Of a stretch of DNA of 33,677 bases, positions 18,021-25,464 are shown piece after piece. The notes below the pieces were generated by a model. The model did no database searches, had not been told where the DNA came from, and saw only the letters and a list, made by a program, of their open reading frames with translations. The DNA is from Fimbriimonadaceae bacterium. GTDB lineage: Bacteria; Armatimonadota; Fimbriimonadia; Fimbriimonadales; Fimbriimonadaceae. The stretch is taken from contig JAHBTC010000019.1 of assembly GCA_019638835.1 (NCBI GenBank), positions 1-33,677 on the forward strand. Reading direction: 5' to 3'. How positions within the stretch are numbered: position 1 is the stretch's first letter; every line of letters begins with the position of its first letter. The translations under genes were made by a program, and so were the position numbers.

Positions 18021-19478
18021 ATGACAGAACGTGAGATAAACGAGTTAGCTTTAAAGCACATCACGCGCCGGCACCTCTTCAAGATGACGAGTTACGGCAT
18101 TGGCACTCTCGCTCTTGGCTCGATGCTCAATCCCAAACTATTGGGAGCGACTCCGCCGGCCGAGAATCCTTTTGCGGTTCGGCCGCCCCACTTTGCACCA
18201 AAAGCAAAGCGTGTGATTTTCTTGTTTATGGCCGGAGCGCCGTCCCAACTTGATCTCTTCGATCCCAAACCAAAACTGAACGAACACGATCGGGAGCCTA
18301 TTCCGGAATCCTTCGTGGAAGGCGAGCGATTTGCATTCATCAAAGGCACGCCGAAACTGTTAGGATCGCCTCACAAGTTTGCCCAGCATGGTCAATCCGG
18401 GCAGTGGATAAGCGAGCTACTGCCGTATACCGCCAACGTGGCGGACGACTTATGTGTGATCCGGAGCGTCGTGACCGACCAGTTTAATCACGCTCCCGCC
18501 CAGATTTTTTCCATGACCGGGCACCAACTTCCTGGTCGGCCCAGCATTGGTTCTTGGCTCCTTTATGGATTGGGCGCCGAATCCCAAGACCTTCCCGGGT
18601 TCGTGGTCTTGGTGAGCGGAATCAATAATCCGGACGGGGGCAAAGCCCTCTGGAGTAATGGGTTCCTCCCATCGCATTACCAAGGGGTTGAATTCCGGAG
18701 CAAGGGTGATCCCGTACTCTACGTATCCGATCCCGAGGGTATGGATCGCACCTCACGTCGGGAGATGCTTGATGTCATCCGCCAACTCAATGAGATTCAA
18801 CTGACGGAACAAGGTGACCCCGAGATCGCGACGCGAATCTCCAACTACGAACTGGCGTTCCGTATGCAGGCGAGCGTTCCCGAACTGACTGACCTTTCGA
18901 ACGAAACTCCCGAGACGCACGCGCTCTATGGCACTGCGCCGGGGCAGGTGAGTTTCGCGAACAACTGTATGCTTGCGCGACGGTTAGCGGAAAGGGGATG
19001 CCGCTTTATCCAGTTGTATCATCGGGGCTGGGATAGTCACGGTACGAGCCCCGGAGATGACATCATGGCGAGTTTGCCTGCTCGGTGCCGCGAAGTGGAT
19101 CAGGCTTGCGCTGCTCTCATTACCGACCTGAAACAAAGAGGAATGCTTGACGAAACGTTGGTGGTCTGGGGCGGTGAGTTCGGGCGGACCCCCATGAACG
19201 AAGAGAGAGACGGAAGCACTTATCTCGGCCGTGATCACCACCCGCGCGCCTTCACCATTTGGATGGCGGGAGGCGGAATCAAGCCTGGCGTGTCGTTCGG
19301 AGCAACGGATGAACTTGGTTACAACATCACTGAGAATCCTGTTCATGTCCACGATTTGAACGCGACGATTCTTCACCTGATGGGGCTCGACCATACGAGG
19401 TTAACGTACAACTATCTGGGTCGAGATTTCCGGCTGACCGATGTTCACGGCGAAGTCGTTCAGGGCATCCTCGCATAG
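18021..19478 (+). CDS. Tat-exported DUF1501 protein
   Basis: A 485-residue protein of the DUF1501 family (alkaline phosphatase/sulfatase-like fold). A twin-arginine signal is present at about 14-40 ([18 protein letters not shown]), implying export folded. Conserved family stretches include [52 protein letters not shown] and [21 protein letters not shown]; the His/Asp clusters look like metal ligands. No sulfatase C-x-P-x-R motif is seen. Four bases separate it from the DUF1549/DUF1553 gene, its usual genomic partner. The frame is open further upstream, but ATG 18021 with its strong Shine-Dalgarno is clearly the start. Confidence 0.92.
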   Translation: MTEREINELALKHITRRHLFKMTSYGIGTLALGSMLNPKLLGATPPAENPFAVRPPHFAPKAKRVIFLFMAGAPSQLDLFDPKPKLNEHDREPIPESFVEGERFAFIKGTPKLLGSPHKFAQHGQSGQWISELLPYTANVADDLCVIRSVVTDQFNHAPAQIFSMTGHQLPGRPSIGSWLLYGLGAESQDLPGFVVLVSGINNPDGGKALWSNGFLPSHYQGVEFRSKGDPVLYVSDPEGMDRTSRREMLDVIRQLNEIQLTEQGDPEIATRISNYELAFRMQASVPELTDLSNETPETHALYGTAPGQVSFANNCMLARRLAERGCRFIQLYHRGWDSHGTSPGDDIMASLPARCREVDQACAALITDLKQRGMLDETLVVWGGEFGRTPMNEERDGSTYLGRDHHPRAFTIWMAGGGIKPGVSFGATDELGYNITENPVHVHDLNATILHLMGLDHTRLTYNYLGRDFRLTDVHGEVVQGILA

Positions 19479-19496
19479 CGGTTCAGGCTCAAAAGG

Positions 19497-19502
19497 TATC
19501 CT
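19497..19502 (+). promoter_or_regulatory. -10 hexamer TATCCT of TlpA-like gene B
   Basis: TATCCT, seven bases, then ATG 19510, just after the DUF1501 stop. It suggests an internal leaderless promoter. Confidence 0.5.
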
Positions 19503-19509
19503 CATTCCT

Positions 19510-20028
19510 ATGTTTGCGGCCCTGATTCTTGCGGCGGTGATGCGTCCGGTCGGCCCGGCTTTTCCTCCGATCCCTTTGGGCGTTGAGTTGGCAGCTGAAA
19601 ACGATTTGCGAGGGAAGTTTGGGCCGCGACTTTTCGTAGAAACGTATATCTCGGGCGAGGCTCCTAAGACAGACGGCAAGGTTGTGTTACTTGACTTCTG
19701 GGCGACATGGTGTGGCCCCTGCCGAGAGACGATCCCGGAACTCAACGTTTGGGCCGAGAAGTTCAAAGATGATCTGGTGATCATCGGCCTCAGCGACGAG
19801 ACTCCAGATGAGATCAAGAACTTCATGAAGCAAACGCCAATGAGATATCACGTCGCCACGGATCCATCGAGTCGGACGGCGACCGCAGTCGGCGTACAAG
19901 GGATTCCTCACGTGCTGGTGATCTCGAAGGACGGCATCGTACGATACCAAGGGGTTCCACTTGATCCCGCGAATCGGCTAACCGAGGCAAAACTTGAGCA
20001 AATCATCCGGGCGAACCGCGCTCTTTAG
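19510..20028 (+). CDS. TlpA/ResA-like exported thioredoxin (copy B)
   Basis: A 172-residue exported thiol-disulfide oxidoreductase. The short hydrophobic N-terminus (MFAALILAAVM) is followed by LLDFWATWCGPCRETIPEL with a CGPC active site, IIGLSDE and GIPHVLVISKDGIVR. It is clearly homologous along its length to copy A at 13512-14045, including the distinctive AEND-RGK and VET-SGEAP segments before the active site. The frame is open upstream into the DUF1501 3' end, but ATG 19510 gives the proper signal peptide and follows TATCCT. The last 35 bases overlap the start of the FGE lipoprotein gene, so the two are probably co-expressed. Confidence 0.9.
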   Translation: MFAALILAAVMRPVGPAFPPIPLGVELAAENDLRGKFGPRLFVETYISGEAPKTDGKVVLLDFWATWCGPCRETIPELNVWAEKFKDDLVIIGLSDETPDEIKNFMKQTPMRYHVATDPSSRTATAVGVQGIPHVLVISKDGIVRYQGVPLDPANRLTEAKLEQIIRANRAL

Positions 20029-20977
20029 CCCAATTTTGATGGTGTTGGTTTCATGCGCGCCCGCACCCGTCGCGGAGGCACCTACGCCCGCTCCGACTCC
20101 CCCGAAAGGAATGATTTACATACCAGGCGGTACGTTCCGAATGGGGAGTGACGATCCCATGTTTGCGGACGCTCGCCCGGTTCACGATGTGACGGTCGAC
20201 CCCTTCTTCATGGACGAGACCGAAGTCACGAACGATCAGTTTGCGTCGTTTGTTGAGGCCACCGGCTACGTTACGCTTGCGGAACGACCCCTAAATCCGG
20301 CCGATTATCCCGCGGTCGACCCGGCTCAACTTAAGCCTAGCAGCATCGTATTCTCACCTCCTGCGGCGGCGGTTAGCTTGTCTGATCCATCCAAGTGGTG
20401 GAAGCTAGTGCCCGGAGCATGCTGGAAGCACCCAGACGGCCCGCAATCGAACATAGAAGGGCGAGGAATGCATCCGGTAACGCACATCGCATTTGTCGAC
20501 GCGATTGCCTATTGCAAGTGGGCAGGAAAGCGGTTACCTACCGAAGCCGAATGGGAGTTTGCCGCTCGGGGAGGTCAGGACCAGAAGGAGAAGGTCACGG
20601 GCGGAGAGTCGAACACCTTTCAAGGCGAATTTCCCCACCGGAATACGCTGACCGACGGCTACGCTCTGACATCGCCTGTAAAAGCCTTCCTGCCAAATGA
20701 GTACGGTCTCTTTGACATGTCCGGCAACGTGTGGGAATGGTGTGCCGACTGGTACCGTCCCGATAGTTACGACACCCACGAAGCCAAGAACCCCGTGGGG
20801 CCGCCTTCGAGTCACAGTCCGGCCGAGCCGGGTGTTCCAATGAGGGTGCAGCGTGGCGGCTCGTTTCTTTGCGCCGATTCCTACTGCCAGCGATACAAAG
20901 TGGGAGCCCGAGGCAAAGGTGCCGTGGACTCCACTTGGTCAAATGTCGGTTTCCGCTGCGTCCAAGATATTCCCTAG
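19994..20977 (+). CDS. Formylglycine-generating enzyme (SUMF1/FGE), lipoprotein form
   Basis: A 327-residue protein. The TTG start at 19994 (GAGG six bases upstream) gives a lipoprotein signal ending LVSC (Cys21), then an Ala/Pro/Thr linker. The FGE-sulfatase domain fills 39-325: MIYIPGGTFRMGSDD, FFMDETEVTNDQF, GKRLPTEAEWEFAARGG, LFDMSGNVWEWCADWY, and RGGSFLCADSYCQRY. Cys293 and Cys298 match the copper-binding catalytic pair of human FGE (C336/C341); most bacterial SUMF1-domain proteins of other function lack it. True FGE oxidises a sulfatase active-site cysteine to formylglycine. The start overlaps tlpA copy B, and the stop overlaps the convergent gene (CTAG). No sulfatase is present in the window. 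Confidence 0.9.
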   Translation: MSKSSGRTALFSPILMVLVSCAPAPVAEAPTPAPTPPKGMIYIPGGTFRMGSDDPMFADARPVHDVTVDPFFMDETEVTNDQFASFVEATGYVTLAERPLNPADYPAVDPAQLKPSSIVFSPPAAAVSLSDPSKWWKLVPGACWKHPDGPQSNIEGRGMHPVTHIAFVDAIAYCKWAGKRLPTEAEWEFAARGGQDQKEKVTGGESNTFQGEFPHRNTLTDGYALTSPVKAFLPNEYGLFDMSGNVWEWCADWYRPDSYDTHEAKNPVGPPSSHSPAEPGVPMRVQRGGSFLCADSYCQRYKVGARGKGAVDSTWSNVGFRCVQDIP

Positions 20978-22803
20978 TCGTTAGGCAAAACCCCGAGCTC
21001 AATGTGACTAGCGGTTGTTCCACCATGCAAGACCTCAATCGTCGCTTTGCGGAAGTCCGCGTCGGTAGCTCGATAGATGTCCATGAACTGATTGGGGTTT
21101 CGATCCGCAATGGGGAACCAGTAACTAGAGACCTGCACTAGAATCCGGTGTCCCTTACGAAAGGTATGTAGGACATCGTTCAGGGCAAAACGGACGTGCG
21201 TAGGTTGTCCGGGGCGGACGGGCTCGGGCCGCTCAAACGAGTTGCGGAACTTGAGCCGGAAGATATCCGATCGCACCATATGCTGGTAGCCCGCGAGTGT
21301 GCCAGTTCCCGAAGCGTTTGGAGTTGAATCGTTTTCGGGGAACTCGTCAATGACCTTGACTACCAAGTCGGCATCCGTTCCAGAAGTTTTGACCCAGAAG
21401 TCAACGTAGACCGGGCCGCCCACTTTGAGATCGGAGGTCTGAACTGGGAGCTGGAAGGTCACTGTGTCTCCTCGCCGGCTTGAGAACCTTTGGTCACGAG
21501 CCAGCCAATCTCCGGGTGACCGCGTGCTCTCCATGTAATCGGCAAGATACGGTGTGGGACGGGAGGGATCGGCGACATACACCGTTCCACCGGAAGTCGC
21601 CGGACGACTCCAAGTCAGCTCACGGTTCTTGTCAAGATAAAGCGCGGTAGCGTTAGACTTTGGGGGCCACTCGGAGAACGTATTCCAAGTAAGATTACCA
21701 GTATCAAACATCGTCGCCTCAGGGATCGCCCTTACCGAATCATTACCGCGTAAATACCGTTCAAAAAACGGTAACTCTACGTTCTCTTGGAAGTACTGAC
21801 CCGTACGGCTACCCCATGGAAGTTCGCTCAAACTTGCACCATTTCCAGACGCCCATTGGCCATGCGACCAAGGCCCCATGATCAGGTAGTTGGGTGTGTT
21901 TGGGTTCTGGCGCTCCGAAGCCTTGTACAAGTTCAAAGCACCCCACATATCTTCCTTGTCGTACCAACCTCCGACGGTGAGGACCGCACAGTTTACGTCG
22001 CTGAATGATCGCCACAAGGCACGAGACTTCCAGTACTCGTTATAGGTGCCGTTCGACATCAATTCTTGCCAATAAGGCAGTCTCCCTTGGAGATGCTTAG
22101 TCTCAAAGTTGGACAAAGCTCCGGTCTTCAAATAGAAAGCATAAGCCGATAAACCTTCCCGGTCAATTTGCGGGGGTTGTGTGCCGCGAACGCGGTTGAA
22201 GTTCACGGCGAAATCGAACGTCTCTTGCACAAACATGACTCCGTTGTGATGCACGTCGTCACCCAAGAACCAGTCGTTCACCGGGGCTTGTGGGGAAACG
22301 GCTTTGAGGGCCGGATGGTTCCGAATCGCCCCTGCGCCAGCGTAAAAGCCGGGATAAGAAATTCCCCATAAACCAACTCGTCCACTGTTTTGAGGCACGT
22401 TCTTGATGAGGTAGTCCACAGTGTCATACGTATCGGTTGACTCATCAATTCCAGAAGAACCTGCACGGAGAGTCGGACGGACGTTGATGAAGTCTCCCTC
22501 GCTCCCTCCTTTTCCGCGAACATCTTGGAAAGCGAGGATGTATCCCGCATCATTGAGGGCCGCGTAACTGCGGCGGGGGGCGGCGTTTGGGTTGCCTGCT
22601 CCATAAGGAGTCCGTTCCATCAGGATGGGGAAGGGGCCAGTCTTACCTTTCGGAACGTAAACCACCGTATACAGTTTCGTGCCATCCCGTGCTGGGATCA
22701 TGTACTCATATGAGTCAAAATTGTCCCTCCAGGTTGGGTTCTGACCGAAAGCAAGACTAACGAGGGCAATGGCACCAAGACTGAGAAGTCGGCCGCGTTG
22801 CAT
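20974..22803 (-). CDS. CocE/NonD-type exported hydrolase (X-Pro dipeptidyl-peptidase S15 fold)
   Basis: A 609-residue exported serine hydrolase. The signal peptide covers about residues 1-20 (LLSLGAIALVSLAFG). The alpha/beta-hydrolase domain has GISYPG with nucleophile Ser149, an Asp in GGWYDKEDMWG and a His in GPWSHGQW, the same order as cocaine esterase. The C-terminal jelly-roll (X-Pro dipeptidyl-peptidase C domain) begins near residue 400 and ends with PVRPGQPTHVRFALNDVLHTFRKGHRILVQVSS-type strands in two blocks. The natural substrate is unknown: an ester, a glutaryl-amide or an X-Pro peptide is possible. It is the last gene of a (-) operon with the DUF6265 gene, 38 bases apart. Confidence 0.92.
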   Translation of the reverse strand: MQRGRLLSLGAIALVSLAFGQNPTWRDNFDSYEYMIPARDGTKLYTVVYVPKGKTGPFPILMERTPYGAGNPNAAPRRSYAALNDAGYILAFQDVRGKGGSEGDFINVRPTLRAGSSGIDESTDTYDTVDYLIKNVPQNSGRVGLWGISYPGFYAGAGAIRNHPALKAVSPQAPVNDWFLGDDVHHNGVMFVQETFDFAVNFNRVRGTQPPQIDREGLSAYAFYLKTGALSNFETKHLQGRLPYWQELMSNGTYNEYWKSRALWRSFSDVNCAVLTVGGWYDKEDMWGALNLYKASERQNPNTPNYLIMGPWSHGQWASGNGASLSELPWGSRTGQYFQENVELPFFERYLRGNDSVRAIPEATMFDTGNLTWNTFSEWPPKSNATALYLDKNRELTWSRPATSGGTVYVADPSRPTPYLADYMESTRSPGDWLARDQRFSSRRGDTVTFQLPVQTSDLKVGGPVYVDFWVKTSGTDADLVVKVIDEFPENDSTPNASGTGTLAGYQHMVRSDIFRLKFRNSFERPEPVRPGQPTHVRFALNDVLHTFRKGHRILVQVSSYWFPIADRNPNQFMDIYRATDADFRKATIEVLHGGTTASHIELGVLPND

Positions 22804-22841
22804 AGTTCATCTTGGCCCCAACGCGCCCTATTTCGCAAGGA

Positions 22842-23291
22842 TCACTTGTCTAGCAAGACGTAGACAAAGACACCTTGAACGGGTATCAGTCCGGAGTCCG
22901 ATTCAAACCAGACTTTCAGAAAATCGTTACTGCGGTGATAGAGAAGTCGAAGAGGGGGTGATGAACCCACTTCCTCAAAGGACGCGGTTTGATCCTGAAC
23001 ATCAATCAACCGGAAGGTAGTTGTGATCTCTTGATGCTCAATACTCGCTCCCGTTGATCTGATGTGCCTCAGACGCATTTGAACTTCGCCGTCCCACCGC
23101 CCAAGAATTCCGAACTCGTAGATGTGAGGTTTTCCGTCCGTCATCCAGCGAAAGCACATGATCATCTGGCCACCACGTTCAGGAAACCAATGCTCTTCGA
23201 CGGGTTGACCGTTGATGTCGCCCAGCCAGGCACCAATCAGCCAGTGCAAGTCTTCAAGTTGATTGGCGACTGGCGGTGCGGTTTCGTCCAT
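22842..23291 (-). CDS. DUF6265-type small protein
   Basis: A 149-residue protein without a signal peptide. The N-terminal half carries the DUF6265-type pattern LHWLIGAWLGD then EEHWFPERGGQMIMCFRWM, and the rest is alternating strands consistent with a lipocalin-like barrel. These proteins are thought to bind a small ligand, but no function is established. GGAAG lies just before ATG 23291 as a weak ribosome site. The stop of the predicted 75-residue gene lies six bases upstream, and the hydrolase gene follows, so all three probably share a transcript. Confidence 0.82.
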   Translation of the reverse strand: MDETAPPVANQLEDLHWLIGAWLGDINGQPVEEHWFPERGGQMIMCFRWMTDGKPHIYEFGILGRWDGEVQMRLRHIRSTGASIEHQEITTTFRLIDVQDQTASFEEVGSSPPLRLLYHRSNDFLKVWFESDSGLIPVQGVFVYVLLDK

Positions 23292-23297
23292 CTTCCG

Positions 23298-23525
23298 CTA
23301 GGGAATCGGAATGTAGTCAATCAAATGGAGATAGGTGAGGGTGCCCGCAAATATTTCGGTTGTCCGAAAGATAAGCCATGCATCGCGGCAGCCGCGACGT
23401 TTGACATTGCTCAGCACCTCGGAGTTCAGATAAATTCGTTCGGGGTCAACATCGGCGGACGAGGTTTGTATCCCTTCGCCGGGAGCAGGGTAACCCAATT
23501 CACTCCAACGAATTTGCTTATCCAT
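23298..23525 (-). CDS. Probable small protein, 75 residues
   Basis: Not recognised. The peptide is hydrophilic at first (MDKQIRWSELGYPAPGEG), with a C-terminal half that is more hydrophobic (AWLIFRTTEIFAGTLTYLHLIDYIPIP). I call it a gene because it fills an otherwise empty stretch, a CATAAT hexamer ends six bases before its ATG, and its stop is six bases before the next gene's start. An overlapping (+) frame (23064-23588) has no such signals. It could also be just leader sequence of the DUF6265 operon. Confidence 0.5.
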   Translation of the reverse strand: MDKQIRWSELGYPAPGEGIQTSSADVDPERIYLNSEVLSNVKRRGCRDAWLIFRTTEIFAGTLTYLHLIDYIPIP

Positions 23526-23531
23526 ACCGCT

Positions 23532-23537
23532 ATTATG
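23532..23537 (-). promoter_or_regulatory. -10-like hexamer CATAAT
   Basis: CATAAT on (-), six bases, then ATG 23525. This is one mismatch from TATAAT, at the same spacing as other leaderless starts here. Confidence 0.45.
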
Positions 23538-23548
23538 GAGACGAAATC

Positions 23549-23570
23549 CGTGAAATTCACCGATTTCACG
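23549..23570. repeat. Inverted repeat CGTGAAAT-N6-ATTTCACG, candidate operator
   Basis: A perfect 8-bp inverted repeat with a 6-base spacer between divergent genes at 23525 (-) and 23648 (+). It lies 11 bases upstream of the (-) -10 box, around its -24 to -45 region, where a repressor or activator dimer could sit. No regulator is assigned. Confidence 0.45.
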
Positions 23571-23647
23571 ATGAATTTTCTGTCATAAACCGCGAGAATG
23601 CAAAGGAACGCCTCATCACGTGAATCAAAAGCCGCGATAAAAGAGTT

Positions 23648-24118
23648 TTGAAGAGTGTGGAACTCAAGATTCCTGCCGGGCCTTTGCACTCCTATCGCCA
23701 TCGCCATCCCGAGCCGATGGACGTCAATCAGCGATTCTCTGACTCTCTCACTCGGGGACAACACGTCGCCGACCGGATCGCCGCCGTGGTCGGAAGTTGG
23801 CCGTTCATCGTCACTCAATCTGTTTTTCTGGTTGGCTGGCTGACCTTCAACGCACTCACCGGACGTACGGCATTCGATCCTTACCCATTCATATTGCTGA
23901 ATTTGATGCTTAGCTTTCAGGCGGCCTACACCGGACCGATCGTGATGATGAGCCAAAACCGACAAGCAGAAAAGGATCGCTTGATGGCGCAAAACGACTA
24001 TAACTGCAACGTGACGGCCGAGGAGGAGATTCGACTGATCATGGAGCACCTCAAGTCGCAGGACGAGTTGATGCGGGAAATCCTTCGGCAAATAAGTGAG
24101 ACGCGAGAGGGTCTGTGA
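23648..24118 (+). CDS. DUF1003 membrane protein
   Basis: About 156 residues. The DUF1003 core is clear: ADRIAAVVGSWPFIV, then two membrane helices (about 48-66 and 80-98) separated by FDPYPFILLNLMLS, then MMSQNRQAEKDRLMAQNDY and a charged helical C-terminus (EEEIRLIMEHLKSQDELM). The function of the family is unknown; members are common in many phyla. The start is unsure: TTG 23648 gives the full length, GTG 23657 is also in frame, and ATG at residue 24 would still leave the core intact. It is followed 17 bases later by the 3' end of tRNA-Val on the other strand. Confidence 0.85.
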   Translation: MKSVELKIPAGPLHSYRHRHPEPMDVNQRFSDSLTRGQHVADRIAAVVGSWPFIVTQSVFLVGWLTFNALTGRTAFDPYPFILLNLMLSFQAAYTGPIVMMSQNRQAEKDRLMAQNDYNCNVTAEEEIRLIMEHLKSQDELMREILRQISETREGL

Positions 24119-24135
24119 ATGAAATCAGACTTCAG

Positions 24136-24210
24136 TGGTGCGCGGTACGGGATTTGAACCTGTGACCCCTACAGTGTCATTGTAGTGCTCTACCACTGAG
24201 CTAACCGCGC
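24136..24210 (-). tRNA. tRNA-Val (anticodon GAC)
   Basis: Read on (-), the acceptor arms pair GCGCGGT with ACCGCGC, the D-arm is AGCTCAGTGGTAGAGC, and the anticodon stem CTACA/TGTAG encloses loop ATGACAC (anticodon GAC). The T-arm carries GGTTCAAATCC, and CCA is encoded. It reads valine GUC and GUU codons. Confidence 0.97.
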
Positions 24211-24274
24211 ACGGGGAAGGGAAGTATGCGCCGGGGGCCGCCCGAAAGTCAACTGAGCCCCACGGACCGTCCCC

Positions 24275-24685
24275 TTAGCGAGACGAAAACCGTTTCATCA
24301 ACTCGAGCGTGCGAGGGCTAACGTGGTGTTCAATACCCTCTGCTTCGACTTCAGCCGTTTCAGGCTCCAGCCCCAACACTTCTAAGAACTCGACAACGAT
24401 ACGGTGTCGTGCTCGGCACTTCTGGGCAAGCTCAAGCCCCTCCTCCGTAAGACGAACCGGGCGATAAGGCTCAAGACGGACGAGACCTTCTCTTTCCAGT
24501 CGACGTAACGACTTGGCAACCGTAGGATGGGCGACTCCCAACTCCTGGGCGATGTCGGTGAGACGGGCTTCTCCGTGCCGATCCGTTAGGTCGAGGACTA
24601 CCTCCACATAGTCTTCAGCAAGTTCAAGTCGGTGTGCCTCCCTTGTTCGCTCAAAGCGAGCGGAAGAATCCGCCGAGGCCCCCAT
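24275..24685 (-). CDS. mntR: Manganese-responsive regulator, DtxR/MntR family
   Basis: A metal-dependent DNA-binding repressor of 136 residues. The winged helix spans about 30-80 (ARLTDIAQELGVAHPTVAKSLRRLEREGLV). MntR-type metal ligands are visible: Asp25 and Glu28 (EDYVE), His94 (HRIVVEFL), and Glu116, Glu119 and His120 (EAEGIEHHVS), equal to B. subtilis D8, E11, H77, E99, E102 and H103. The HELAEDYVE-like N-terminal segment matches proteobacterial MntR. No SH3-like third domain is present, as usual for MntR. ATG 24685 lies six bases after TACAAT, and an inverted repeat covers that box. No Mn transporter gene lies in the window. Confidence 0.93.
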   Translation of the reverse strand: MGASADSSARFERTREAHRLELAEDYVEVVLDLTDRHGEARLTDIAQELGVAHPTVAKSLRRLEREGLVRLEPYRPVRLTEEGLELAQKCRARHRIVVEFLEVLGLEPETAEVEAEGIEHHVSPRTLELMKRFSSR

Positions 24686-24691
24686 GCGCCC

Positions 24692-24697
24692 ATTGTA
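24692..24697 (-). promoter_or_regulatory. -10 hexamer TACAAT of mntR
   Basis: TACAAT on (-), six bases, then ATG 24685. Its distal bases fall inside the inverted repeat 24695-24709. Confidence 0.6.
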
Positions 24698-24709
24698 GCA
24701 AACCGCTAC
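24695..24709. promoter_or_regulatory. Candidate MntR operator: GTAGC-N5-GCTAC over the mntR promoter
   Basis: A perfect 5-bp inverted repeat overlapping the -10 box of mntR and the stop codon of the upstream gene. The TAGC...GCTA half-sites resemble the E. coli MntR box (TAGC-N4-GCTA core), with a spacer one base longer. Autorepression is an inference. Confidence 0.45.
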
Positions 24710-25464
24710 GGGTTCACGCGGATCGTAACGGAGGCGTTGTCTCCCAGCGATATGGCCCGGAACTCTTTCGCCTTCGTTGAATCCCCGTCAACCGTGAAAC
24801 TCCATTCGCCTTGGTCGTTGGCTTTCGCTTCCCCAAGCACGTTTCCGTCCCTGCTTATTCGAACTAACTCCCCCGGGCGGGCAGTGCCCTTCAATTCGAG
24901 TGGTTCCGCCTTGATTCTTGCGCCTTCAGTGAGGTTGCTGATTCCAAGTGTTGGGCCGTCCGTGTCGGGTGCCAAAACAATATAAGTTACTTCGCTAGCG
25001 GGATGTTTTCCGTCCGCTGCCGTCACCTTAACTTCCCCGGGCGCAAACTCGAAGGGAGCACTCCATGTGCCGTCTTCCCCAACCGTAGCCTTCACTTCCT
25101 TGCCATTCGCCGTGACGGTGACGGTGTTCCCTGGGGTGCCCGTTCCCGAAACCGTGACATCCCCAGGCGCAACCGCGCCCTCGGGATCGTTGATATCAAA
25201 TTCCTGAGCCGTAATCGCGGTGTGGCTAACGTCTGTTCCGCCGTGCTCGTTGGTCGCGCCGTGAGAGTCGGCTTCCCCATGGCTGTTGCCTTCATGCGTT
25301 GGCGCGCCGTGTTCGCTGCTGTGACCAGCTTCCAGTTTGTGATCTCCCGCTACGTTTTGTAAGAAATAAGCCGCGAATGCCATGCCGGCGAGGCCAAGAA
25401 GAAAGACGCCGGAAATAACGATGCGCGCTTGACCCTGGTCGTGATTCTGCTGCGGTGTACTCAT
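24706..25464 (-). CDS. Membrane-anchored protein with His-rich linker and two Ig-like domains
   Basis: A 252-residue protein. One N-terminal membrane helix (about 15-36) is followed by a linker (41-82) with eight histidines spaced four to seven residues apart, mixed with Glu, Asp and Gly (GHSSEHGAPTHEGNSHGE). Two bacterial Ig-like sandwiches follow: about 95-166 (GTGTPGNTVTVTANG, GEDGTWS) and about 170-251 (GTARPGELVRISRDG, NDQGEWSFTV), each with the 'G-x-W-S' strand. It is anchored with the bulk outside the cytoplasmic membrane. It starts within the stop of 25461 (ATGA), so it is translationally coupled. It lies just upstream of mntR; the His-rich linker suggests metal binding, which is inference. 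Confidence 0.82.
   Translation of the reverse strand: MSTPQQNHDQGQARIVISGVFLLGLAGMAFAAYFLQNVAGDHKLEAGHSSEHGAPTHEGNSHGEADSHGATNEHGGTDVSHTAITAQEFDINDPEGAVAPGDVTVSGTGTPGNTVTVTANGKEVKATVGEDGTWSAPFEFAPGEVKVTAADGKHPASEVTYIVLAPDTDGPTLGISNLTEGARIKAEPLELKGTARPGELVRISRDGNVLGEAKANDQGEWSFTVDGDSTKAKEFRAISLGDNASVTIRVNP

Noticed and set aside
18021-19478. DUF1501 protein as a sulfatase and direct FGE substrate
   Set aside because: No C-x-P-x-R motif is seen, so formylglycine installation at a standard site is not supported.
13512-20028. TlpA copies as arms of a composite transposon
   Set aside because: No transposase, target duplication or inverted terminal repeat is visible; the similarity is confined to the protein genes.
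23064-23588. 174-codon (+) frame
   Set aside because: It overlaps the DUF6265 and 75-residue genes on the other strand, begins inside one of them and has no start signals or recognisable features.
23426-24091. 221-codon (-) frame
   Set aside because: It is the antisense of the DUF1003 gene, which has clear family motifs.
24111-24130. GTCTG/CAGAC hairpin after DUF1003 gene
   Set aside because: The stem is only 5 bp with a ten-base loop and no T-run; too weak to call a terminator.
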